A stretch of 64,000 nt of DNA from Ctenosaura bakeri. Taxonomy: Eukaryota > Chordata > Lepidosauria > Squamata > Iguanidae. Of the stretch, positions 54,314 through 64,000 are shown one piece after another; the first letter of the stretch is position 1, and each line of letters begins with the position of its first letter. The position numbers and the translations under genes are program-made. The stretch covers positions 248,001-312,000 of the forward strand of contig CAOLHI010001844.1 in assembly GCA_948474755.1 (NCBI GenBank), read 5' to 3'. The notes below the pieces were generated by a model. The model saw only the letters and a list, made by a program, of their open reading frames with translations, was not told where the DNA came from and searched no databases.

Positions 54314-55691
54314 TCTACAAATATGTCTGTCCAATTATTCTACAGAACCTGAAGAAAAGATGGAGATCACCTTCCTTCCTTCTACCTACAGGGTTTCCCC
54401 ACTGAATCAGAAGCTTCCCACAGATGAAAGGAATGCTTCCATCTTCAGAAGGCTTATATAGGATCCAGCACAAAATACTGTACATATCATTCTCTGTATA
54501 ACAGAACTTGATCCCCAGTTATCCAAAATTGCTTAGTATCCCAAACCAGGTGTTACAATTAGAAAAGATTAATCAGAAAATGATAAACATATACTAAGTA
54601 TAGAGACAGAAATAGATACTTGCATAATGAACTACCCAGAAGAAGCTGAAACTTTGCCATTGTGTTTCTTAGGGCAGCAGTGTTTGTTTTGGATGTAAAA
54701 TGCTAGACCTGTGCTCACTTGAGAGTTTTTATAAGCAGACGGTCTGGTTTTTGACTGATCATTGGATCCAATACTGGCTGATGAAAAAATGTTACCTATT
54801 GTGCATGGTACTACTGCCCCATCCTAGCTGCATTAGTGCTGTAGCAAACATAAGCAATCTGTCATTGGCAATCTCAAACTTTTTCATGATTTGATTTTCC
54901 AACAGTTCTTTAATCTATATTAAAATCCACATCACTTGTGGACATGGTGGGAAAACCAGAATATTGGCTTCTAACTTGCTTGCCTCTGTCATTCCATAAA
55001 TCCAAGGAAAGGAGGCCATTCTTGCCTCAAGCAAGGTTGGGCTCTCCTGGGACATCAGATCCTTGACTTGACTATATGAAATAGTGCCAATGGACTTAAG
55101 GAAACACAAATCTTTCATATGAAAGAGCACTTATGTACAGTCTAGATTTTGATCCAGCCACAGGTGATGGAGTTTCATATGCTGTCATCCAGCTCCTGTA
55201 GAGAGAAGAAACAGAGCTGATGACAATTCCCTGGGATGAAGCTAGGGGTGAGAGGTGAAGAAGTAAAATGAGGGCATTGCCTCACAATAAGAATCCCCCC
55301 CCTGAAATTTTTATTCAGTTCCCATTATAGTCACTTAAAACTTCAGCTGAACATTTTGAAACAGAGTTCAGACATGCACAGAGAAGGAGCAACAAAGCTA
55401 CCAAAGACATGGAAACACATCAAATGTAAGAGGTTTAGCTGTGAATGATTTTCAAAATTTTGTTCTCTGCCATGCCAAAAATTTGGGACTGAAGGAAGAT
55501 TTCATTTCAGGGGGCAGGATCCTCATTTGAAGAGGAAATGTGCTTGTTTTCTTCCCTCTACCCCATTGCTACACCCTGACAAAACTTTATTTAAAAGTAC
55601 AGGACAGTGAGCAGCTGAATGGTAGAACAAAGTCTTCTGTGAGCACTCCAATTATAATATGTGAGATATTGGGAAAAGAACCAGCATGAGA
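54313..55691. other. unassigned sequence
   Basis: No gene or element is recognised. Open frames are short. Confidence 0.5.
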
Positions 55692-56155
55692 ATAGGGATG
55701 GAAAGAATATTTGAAAATATTTTTTTAAAAAATGGTCAAAAACATTTTGTGTGTGTGAGAGAGAGACAGAGAGAGAGGGAGTGTTGAGAAACTGTGATGA
55801 AAAAAGTCCTGAACTGATAAGAAGCTTCGCAGTTTGAGACACAGAAAGTCAATTTGAAATGTGGTTGTTTTGCACAGAAATCAGAATCTTCTGTGTAGAA
55901 AATAGCCTTTTCTGCATGGAAAATAATATTTAAATGCAGAAAAATTAATTCCTGAACAGAAAAGCTTTTTTCCCTGGAAATCAACCATTTGTGAATTTTA
56001 TTCAGAATAAATCCTGAATTACAGCACTTTCTATGCAGAAAACAGAATTTTCTCTGCAATGATTAATATTTGTGCACTTAAATATTATTTTCCATGCAGA
56101 ATACACTGTTTCATACAAATAGCCTTCAAAAAATGACATAGTTTTCAAAGACTTT
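55692..56155 (-). repeat. nested-palindrome repeat family G, copy 5 (minus)
   Basis: Begins AGGGATGGAAAGAATATTTG, carries a GT/GA microsatellite at 55748-55781, then the family's AGAAAATAGCCTTTTCTGCATGG and GCAGAAAACAGAATTTTCTC palindromes, and ends GTTTTCAAAGACTTTC where the L1 tail begins. Confidence 0.7.
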
Positions 56156-56584
56156 CTTTTTTTTTTTAAATTTTTATTAATTATATAACTAAATCACAAA
56201 TACAAAACAAAAAAAAAATTAAACACCATGTGATATACATAATAGTGAATTAAAAAAATAATTTTTTTTTCTTTTTCTTTTTTTTCTCTTCTTTAAGCAA
56301 TACTAACTTTCATTGTTATTTTGCACCTTTACCCTTAAATTTATAAATCTGTTCAACTATTATAATTTCACATTTAATTCAATATTTTTCACATCCCCTT
56401 TAATCTATTTCTATTGTTAATTCTTTTAACTTTTTTTTTAAAAAAAACATTGACATCACTTATCCTTTTAAATCTATAAATCACAAGTTTAACACACACA
56501 CCTACTAAGAATTACAAAATATACAACATAAAAGAAAAACAAAACTAAAACTAAAAAATACCACCCCCAGAGCCAACTTTTTAT

Positions 56585-58738
56585 TTAATCCACTTTCCAA
56601 AATTGCCATTCTTCTTTTGACAGGGTAGTATTACTATCTCTTTTTAGAACTTTATCCAAAAATATTTTCCAAATTTCTTCAAAATCATTCCCTTTAACCA
56701 AACCTTTCATAAACCTAATTCTACATGTTAGTTTATCATTAATTGCGATTTTCCACACTTTGTTATACCATTCCTCTATTTGAAATTTTTCATTTGCTTT
56801 CCATTTTTTTGCTATTATTAATCTCGCTGCAGTTAACAAATTTGTTATTAATTCTTTCTTTACTTGAGTACACTCAACCTTATCATATATAGATAACAAT
56901 GCAATATTTGGACATACTGGTATATCTGCTCCTATAATCTCTTTTATCTCTTTAAAAACCTTTTGCCAAAACTCCATTATCTTATTGCAATTCCACCACA
57001 TATGCATATATGTACCAATTTCTTGACATCCTCTCCAACATAATCTTGAATATTTCTCATCTATTTGATTTAATTTCACTGGAGTCAAGTACCATTTCCA
57101 CACTAATTTATAATAATTCTCTTTTATTTTATTGATAATTTTTTTAAATGACGTTGTTTTTCCCAAAATTTTTTTCCATTCTTGTATATCTATATTTTGT
57201 ACTATTCTTCCTCCCACATTTTTCTAAGAAAATCCTCTTCTTGTTCTTTTGCTAATATTTTATATATATCACTTGTAATACCTTTTAGTATTTCATTTTC
57301 TTGCATATTTTCTCTTTGAATAATAATTTGTTCAAATTTAGTATATTCCTTAAAATCCTTAACATATCTTTTCATACTCTTTGTCCATTGCTCTAATTGT
57401 ATATAATTTAACCAGGATATTTTAGTTTCCTGCAATTCTTTTTCATTCTATTTTTATTTATCATTATTTTCATCCATTCTTTTAATCTATAAATTTTTTG
57501 TTTTTTTATTTCTTTCTCTATTATTTCTCTTAAATTTTTTGGGAAAATTTTTTCCCATCATCACTATGGATTTAATTTGATATATTGGTATTAATTTTCT
57601 TTTATTTTTTTTCCATATTTCTATTATATTTTTTATAAAAGGTTTTTCTATCTTCTCCATTTCTTTCTTTGAAAAATTCCTAAAAAATATATTTTCTAAT
57701 TTTGTCTCAATATTCATATCTTCTATCTCTAACCAATCTAAATCCCCCTTTCCTGAAACCCCCTCTATGATATATCTCAATTGATTTGCATAATAATACC
57801 ATTTTAAATTTGGAAGTCCCAGGCCACCTTCTTTTTGACTTTTATACCAATTTTTCTTGTTAATCCTATTTTTTATTTCCATTACAAAAATTATTAATAT
57901 CTTTTGCCACTCCTTTAATTTTCCTTATATTTTTTTGGTAGCATTCTAAACAAAAAGTTAATTTTAGGTAAAATTTTCATTTTTACCACTGCTATTCTAC
58001 CAAACCACGATAGCTTTATATTTTTGTAGTCCTCTAATTTCCTTTTTGTTTCTAATTTAATTTCTTGAAATTTTTTTCCTGTAATTCTTGTAAATTTTTT
58101 GTAATCTCTATTCCTAAATATTTAATTGATTCTTTTATTTTAAGTAATCCTCTTTTACTACTTATAAATTTTTGTACTTCTTTTTTAGTAAATTAAATAA
58201 CATTTTTTCTATTTGGCCCAATTTATTTCTAATCCCTTTTTCCCCCCAAACTCTATTAAATGTTTATCTATCCCTATCTATCTTTTCAATTGGATCCTTA
58301 ATTGTCAACAATGTGTCATCTGCAAATAAGCTTATTTTATTTTTTTCCTTAACCCCAAATTTCCTTAAATTCTCATCATTTTTATCACATTCGCTAACAT
58401 TTCTATAACTATTGCAAATAAAACTGGAGATAATGGACATCCTTGTCTCGTTCCTCTTGTTATTTGAATTGTTCTGTAAATCCATCATTTACCATCACTA
58501 CAGATGTATTATGTGAATACAATTGATTTTTTAAACCCCTTTAAATTTCTCCTAATCCTATTTTATTTAAAATTGTTTTTAATGCCGGATTCCACACAAT
58601 CAAAGGCTTTAAATATTTGGGCAAAAATTCCAGCTTTTTTTTTATTCTGTCCATTATATTTATTTTATTTATCGTTTTCCCTATTAAATTTGCCATCTGT
58701 CTTCCTTGAATAAAACCACATTGATCATAAATCATGAA
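56585..58738 (-). pseudogene. L1 ORF2, RT core and C-terminal part
   Basis: Read from 58738 downwards: YDQCGFIQGRQMANLIGKTI, an EFLPKYLKP-like AFD region with breaks, the FADD active site at 58315-58326 (KISLFADDTLL), a helical linker (57487-57882, with GLGLPNLKWYYYANQLRY), and a C-terminal frame of 210 codons (56585-57217) containing YSRLCWRGCQEIGTYMHMWW, the Cys/His motif at the end of L1 ORF2. In a live element this protein provides endonuclease and RT activity. Stops and frameshifts separate the blocks here. Confidence 0.85.
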
Positions 58739-58759
58739 ATATAGAAATGTAGAGTTGGA

Positions 58760-61400
58760 AGAGACCACACGGGCCATCCACCAACTCCCTGTCATGCAGG
58801 AACACCCTCAAAGCACCCCCACAGATGGCCATAAGCCTCTGCTTAAAAACCTCCAAGGTGGGAACTCCACTACTCCCGAGGCAGCAATTCCACTGCCGGA
58901 CAGCCCTGACTGTCAGGAAGTTCTTCCTGAGGTTCAGGTGGAATCTCCTTTCCTGCATTGAATCCATTGCTCCTTGTCCTGGTTTCTGGAGCAGCAGAAA
59001 ACAAGCCCCCTTTCCTCTACGTGGCATCCCTTCAAATATTTAAACATGGCTATCATGTCCCCTCTTAACCTCCTTTTCTGCAGCTAAACATCCCCAGCTC
59101 TCTCAGTCTTTCATAGGGCATGTTTTCCAGGCCTCTCACCATTTTGGTCACCCTCCTCTGGACTTGCTCCAGCTTGTCAATATCCTTCTTGAATTGGGGT
59201 GCCCAGAACTGGACACAGTATTCAAGATGGGGTCTAACCAAAGCAGAGTAGAGTGGTACCAGTACCTCCCTGTTTTAACACCATACTCCTGTTGATGCAG
59301 CCGAGAATTGCATTGGCTTTCTTGGCTGCCGCATCACACTGCTGACTCATGTTCAGCTTGTGGTCTATGAAGACTCCTAGACCCCTTTCCCCGTCTGCTA
59401 TCCAGCCACTTCCCCCATCCTATATTTCTGTTTCCATTATTTCTGCCTAAGTGTAGGACCTTACATTTCTCTCTGTTGAATTTCATTTTGTTCCCCTGGC
59501 CCAGCTCTCCAATCTATCCAGGTCATTTTGAATTTTGATCCTGTCCTCTGGCGTATTAGCAACCCCTCCCAATTTGGTGTCATCTGCAAATTTGATGAGC
59601 ATGCCCTCTATTCCTTCATCTAAGTCATTGATAAAAATATTGAACAGCACTGGGCCCAGGACAGAACCTTGTGGCACCCCACTAGTCACTTCTCTCCAGG
59701 ATGAAAAGCAGCCATCCGTGATACCCTTTGGGTTCGGTCGGTCAACCAATTCATATCCAATTAACAGTAGCCCTGTCTAGCCCACATTTTACTAGCTTCG
59801 ATGCAAGAATGTCATGGGGAACTTTGTCAAAGGCCTTACTGAAATCGAGATATGCTACATCCACAGCATTCCCTTCATCTATCAAGCTAGTAACTCTATC
59901 ATAAAAAGAGATCAGATTAGTCTGGCATGACTTATTTTTGAGAAATCCATGTTGACTTCTCGTGATTATTGTGTTGTTTTCTAAATGATTAGAAACTGAA
60001 CGCTTAATGATCTGCCCCGGGATTTTTCCGGGTACCGATGTAGGCTGACTGGGCGATAATTATTTGGGTTCTTTTTTTCCCTTCTTGAAGATGGGGATAA
60101 CATTTGCTCTCTTCCTCTCGGGAATTTCTCCTGTCCTCCAAGATTTCTAAAAATTATAGCAAGGGGTTCCAAATGACCTCTGCCAGCTCTTTAATATCCT
60201 AGGATGCAATTCATCTGGCCCTGGAGATTGAATTCATCCAATGCGGCCAGGTATTCCTGTACCACCTCTCTCTTTTAAGTGCCTCATTTCCTCTGCTTCC
60301 TCCCCTGCTCCCCTACCGCCAGGTTGAGTGCTTGTATCCTTCTGGGAAAATACGGAGGCAAAGAAGGTGTTAAGTAGCTCTCCTTTCTCTCCCCCCTGTG
60401 AGTAATTCGCCATCTTCTCTGGTAGCACCCTCTGTCTCCTTTTTTTCCTTTTGCTGCGGACATATTTAAAAAAACCCTTTTTATTGTTTTTAATGTCTCT
60501 GGCCAGCCTAATTCTTCTGTACTTTAGCCTTTCTGACCTCCTCCCTACATCTCCTGGCTACTTGCTTAAATTCTTCTTTGGTGGTTTCCCCTTCTTCCAT
60601 TTCCTATACGTGTTTCTCTTAACTCTTAGCTCAGCTGAGAGTTTTTTTACAACCATTCTGGTTTCTTCAGATGCCTTCCATTTTTCCTCCTTATTGGCAC
60701 AGTTTTAGACTGTGCCGTAGATCTCCTTTTTAAGGAACTCCCATGCCTCCTGAACTCCTTTCCCTTTCACTATTCCTGACCACGGAATTCCAGCCAGCAG
60801 CTCCCTAAGTTTACAGAAGTCCGTTTTTTAAAATCTAAGACGATGTCTGGCTACCCTTATCTTCTTTCCCACTGAATGCTAAATTCCAACAGGGCATGGT
60901 CACCCCCCCCTAAAGATCCAACCACTTCTACCTCATTCACAAGGTCATCCCTGTTGGTAAGACCAGATCTAGAATATTTGATCCCCTTGTGGCCTCTTCC
61001 ACCTTCTGGACCATGAAGTTGTCTGAAAGACAACAAGAAACTTGCTGGACCTTGCTGTCTTGGCAGAGTTTGACTCCCAGCATATATCCGGGTAATTGAA
61101 ATCTCCTATTTTATTATCTCCTCTTTGAATGTTAGTCATTTGGTTGGGAAGGCTCATAAAGTCCTCAGCCTGGGTTGGAGGTTTATAAACCCCCACCAAA
61201 ATTCCCTGTTGCTGCTCCTTTAAATTTTACCCAAATGCTCTCTACCTGGCTTTCTGGGTTTAAGCCCAGGATCTCTTCACAGGTGAAAACATCCTTGACA
61301 TACAAGGCTACTCCTCCTCCTTTTTTGTTTGGTCTATTTTTAAAAATAGGCTATACCCTTTTCCTATATTCCAATCATGAGACTCATCCCACCAGGTCTC
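58760..61400 (-). pseudogene. CR1 ORF2 (AP endonuclease and reverse transcriptase)
   Basis: Endonuclease blocks: a TETWWDESHDWNI-like segment near 61375-61410, a GGVALYVKDV-like segment near 61290, GVYKPPTQAEDF near 61160-61195 and IGDFNYPDICWE near 61070-61105. RT blocks: GELLNTFFASVFSQKD near 60345-60395, a KKGKK..P.NYRPVSL-like block near 60040-60085, a KSHGFLKNKS-like block near 59935-59960, [20 protein letters not shown] near 59630-59690 and [10 protein letters not shown] near 59565-59600 (FADD codons 59579-59590). The C-terminal block with FHLNLRKNFLTVRAVRQWN is at about 58890-58950. Frame shifts occur between most blocks. Confidence 0.87.
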
Positions 61401-61639
61401 AGTGATGCCTATCAAATCGTATTTATTTTCTTGTACTAGGAGTACAAGCTCATCCTCTTGTTTCCCATACTCCTTGCATTAGTGTGAGCACTTAAGTCCC
61501 CCGGCCCTTCCTGCAAGTCCTGTACTATTGTTTCTCTCCTCCCGCCATTGGCCGCTTGTACTCTTGTCCAGTATATTTGGGCCTTTTCCCCTGTGTTCTC
61601 TGAGTCCTTGCCCTGAATAATTTGCTCCCTCCCCAGTGG

Positions 61640-62650
61640 ATCTTAGTTTAAAGACCTCTTAATCTTCCTTGCAAGACTGTTTGCAAAAAAATTCCTGCCC
61701 AGTTTTGTGAGGTGCAGCCCATCCCTCGCCCGAAGCCCATGTTCATGGAAATTCAGGCCATGTTCCAAAAACCCAAACCGTTGTTGGCGGCACCATGTGC
61801 GGAGCCATTGTTTACCTCTACTATTCCCTTTTCCCCACATGCGCCGTATCCTTGAACAGGGAGGAGACGAAATGACCACCTGCACACCAAGGTCCTTAAG
61901 CTTGGTCCCCCTGCTCGTAGTCCTTTGCAATGTGGTTTAAGCTGCTCCTCGCAGTTATTGGTTCCCACATGAACCAAAATGAGGGGCTTTAGTCAGTGGG
62001 TTTGACTAGCCTGGTTAGCCCTCCGTTTGTGGTTGATCCTGGCCCCAGGAAGACAACAGACTTCTCGATTGAGCTTGTCCGTTTTGCAGATTGCTGTTTC
62101 AGTTCCCTTAGCAAAAGTCCCCCAAAAACCAAATCGCCTCCCTGAGACTTGTCCTGGGCTCCTCGGCGAACCTGTTCTACTGGACTGCCCGGGCATTCTT
62201 TTAGGCTGGGAGTGTTGATCTAGTCCCTGTTGGTGAAGTTTGATTCCTTCTTGTTGACATTCTGTTCCCCCCCGTGGTGCTCCTCATTTTATAAGGCCAA
62301 ATATTGAAGCGATTGTGTATGCTAAAAGTCTCTGTTACCTTCCTGGTCCTTTTCCCTCCGTGTGACATTCGCCCCAAAACCCCCGTTTCCCGGCAAAGTG
62401 TGGTGACTTCCTATTGGCAGCTTCCGTGCATTGGTTTCTGGTAGGTCTTCTCTGCCCCATCCAAAAACTCCTCCCCTTCCCTAATAAAATGGAAATAGGG
62501 AAAAACTGCCTCCAGCTGGCGAACCTTCTCCTCCAAGAAGGTGACCAGCTTGCCTTTGGGGCAGGTGTACCCCCAGAAACCCTTTTTGGCAAGAAAAGGA
62601 ACATGCCACAAGCGTTCAGGTGATGCAGCAGCTCCCTCACCTTCCATCCT
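61640..62650 (-). pseudogene. CR1 ORF1 with SGNH/esterase-like domain
   Basis: From the upstream side: CPKGKLVTFLEEKVRQLEA (about 62500-62560), a helix-rich segment like the start of CR1 ORF1, then a KSAICKTDKLNREVCCLPGA-like linker, then VHVGTNN at 61954-61974, and in a shifted frame FHEHGLRARDGLHLTKLG near 61700-61750. VHVGTNN is in the position of the GxND block and DGLHL in that of the Asp-His block of SGNH hydrolases. Esterase domains are established in CR1 ORF1. The nucleophile block is not clear in this copy and the frame is broken at least twice. Confidence 0.75.
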
Positions 62651-62717
62651 TAAACTACAGAGAGTGTCAGGAGAAGCTGAGAAAGTAAAGGGTGAATGTG
62701 CGCGCCTTTGGCGCCCC

Positions 62718-63076
62718 CGTTGGTACCCAAAAAAGCCCTCCCCGCTGCTCCTCCTCCCCCTCGTTAGTCAGACCGTGTGATCAGGCAGAGCCCACGGCCA
62801 GGACAGTAGCCACAAACAATAGCAAGCAATTAACAGCAAAAACAAGCAAGGCCCCCCAAACACAGCAAAAACAAGCTCAGCAAAAAAAAAAAAAAAAAGC
62901 CTGTGAAACACACCTGGGCTAGGACGTCTTCACAGGCCCCGCTCTCCCTGCTCTTTCCTCTGGGAAATGAGCTAGAGGCCCGTTGGTACTCCCAAAAAAG
63001 CTCCTCCCCCTAGCTGCCTCCTCCCTCTCGTTAGTCAGACCGTGTGATCAGGCAGAGCCCACGGCCAGGACAGTAG
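62718..63076 (-). repeat. tandem repeats in the CR1 5' region
   Basis: A block of about 92-96 bp ending TCAGGCAGAGCCCACGGCCAGGACAGTAG occurs at 62718-62809 and again at 62981-63076 with small differences near CCTCCCCC. An A-rich stretch lies between them. The period is about 265 bp. Repeated 5' units are a plausible promoter arrangement. Confidence 0.75.
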
Positions 63077-64000
63077 ATCTTTTGTATATACTTATAAATA
63101 AATTTATTTAACCTCTTCGCCATTATTGCTGTCAAGATTTTTCATCTTGATTTATTAAAGATATTGGTCTATAAGAACCTATCCCCTAGGTCCTTTTTTG
63201 GTTTTAAAATTAATATTTTAGTGACTGCTTCCATGATAATGGAATTTTTTCACCCCTCAATATACTATTTTATAACATTTTTAGTTTAGGAATTAAACCT
63301 TTTTTAAATGTTTTATAATATTCTGGACCTAGTCCATCCAATCCTGGTGATTTTCCTCCTTTTAAATTATTTATTACTTCTTCTATTTCCTCTTCTGATA
63401 TCATTTCTTCCATCAGTCCTTTATCTTGTTCTGTTAATCTTACTTTCCAATTTTCATTAATATATCCCCTTTTGTTCTCTAAAGTTTATTTCTGCTAATA
63501 CAATTCTAAAAAATTCCTCAAATATTTTTAATTTTTTTATCAACCTTTTTTTTTTACCAAATTTATCTTTTAAATACGCCAATCATATTTCATTTTTTTT
63601 TATTGTCTGATTTAGCCAGCATTTTAGAATTTTTATTACTATATTCAAAGTATTCCCTTTCCAAGTATATTAGATTTTTCTGAACTTCGTCCATTTCTAT
63701 CTTTTTTAATTCATCTCTTTTTGCTTGTAATATTATTTAAATTTTTGTTTAGTTCTATTATTATATAATATTCTCTAGTTCCTTTATTTCTTTTTCTAAT
63801 TTTAATTTTTTTTCTCCTAATTTTTTTTTTAAATTTTCTTGATTCTTTAATGTAATCCTCTTACCACTGCCTTTTTGTATCCCCCAATACATCTTGTGTT
63901 ACTTCCTTATTGTTTATATCCCCAAAATTTTTTGCCACTCCTTCTCTATTTTTTTTTATCTCCTTATAATTAAATAACTTAGTATCCAGTCTCCACCTTT
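63077..64000 (-). pseudogene. L1 ORF2, N-terminal RT part
   Basis: On the minus strand this contains LMEEMISEEEIEEVINNLKGGKSPGLDG (about 63345-63430), the conserved L1 ORF2 segment ahead of the RT core, then FKKGLIPKL-like and ILTAIMAKRLNKFIYKYI (about 63095-63150). The upstream, higher-coordinate part is lysine- and isoleucine-rich linker. It is interrupted by the CR1 at 63076. Confidence 0.82.

Larger units (their letters stand above)
58739..63076 (-). mobile_element. CR1 LINE, near full length, inserted in L1
   Basis: Read on the minus strand: tandem 5' repeats (62718-63076), ORF1 with an esterase-like domain (about 61640-62650), ORF2 endonuclease and RT (about 58760-61400), and a 3' end of GAGTTGGAAGAG-mirrored sequence finishing with TCTACATTTCTAT at 58739. 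Its length of 4.3 kb matches complete CR1 elements. No target duplication is obvious, which is usual for CR1. Frameshifts are frequent but the domains are easy to recognise. Confidence 0.9.
56156..64000 (-). mobile_element. L1 LINE (minus), split by a CR1 and running out of the window
   Basis: The 3' end is a T-run at 56156-56173 (poly-A on the minus strand). ORF2 pieces follow up to 58738 and resume at 63077-64000. A protein segment crosses the break: ...LNKFIYKYIQKI ends at the right edge and YDQCGFIQGRQM begins at the left edge, which together form the conserved L1 region before the DQxGFIxGR motif. The element has many frameshifts and is dead. Its 5' half lies beyond the window. Confidence 0.88.

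Overview
The window is vertebrate nuclear DNA, most likely from a squamate reptile (lizard or snake). The argument is the repeat mixture rather than any host gene. Two tRNA-derived SINEs have the (ACA)n-type tail described for Sauria SINEs. There is a degenerate BovB (RTE-clade) LINE. CR1, L1 and L2 LINEs occur together, several palindromic MITE families are present, and there is a tyrosine-recombinase retrotransposon. I recognise no host protein-coding exon. Nearly every open frame is either a fragment of a mobile element or chance.

Layout. 1-3.2 kb is unassigned sequence with a GA/GT microsatellite. 3.2-7.8 kb holds a 5'-truncated CR1 (+) interrupted by a 2.5-kb L1-like insertion with clear target-site duplications and by a solo LTR (-) with TG/CA ends and ACACC duplications. 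7.8-15.4 kb is mostly unassigned, with MITE copies. 15.4-18.9 kb is a nested pile: an L2 remnant, a BovB endonuclease part (+) carrying a MITE, a BovB RT part (-) carrying an L1 tail, and a SINE. 18.9-30.1 kb is unassigned sequence with a SINE, an 875-bp solo LTR, more MITEs and one candidate 27-nt microexon at 25895-25921. 30.1-35.9 kb is the most complete unit, described below. 36-56 kb is unassigned sequence with five copies of a repeat family built from small palindromes, a hairpin element with 15-bp duplications, MITEs, a promoter-like cluster near 50.6 kb and LINE remnants. 56.2-64 kb is an L1 (-) running off the window and split by a near full-length CR1 (-).

The main system is the element at about 30.1-35.9 kb. 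It has a Gag-like protein with a CCCH-type zinc finger, a reverse transcriptase with YLDD, an RNase H, a tyrosine recombinase with all expected catalytic residues, and a last ORF with the catalytic blocks of an SGNH hydrolase. It has no methyltransferase domain. This order fits the Ngaro group of DIRS-type retrotransposons, which integrate with a tyrosine recombinase instead of a DDE integrase or endonuclease. Gag and pol carry a few single-codon stops or a frame change, while the recombinase and hydrolase frames are open. The CR1 at 58.7-63.1 kb carries its own degenerate esterase-type SGNH domain, so two unrelated retroelements in this window each recruited one.

All identifications come from reading the sequence and translations against remembered family features. 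No database search was run.
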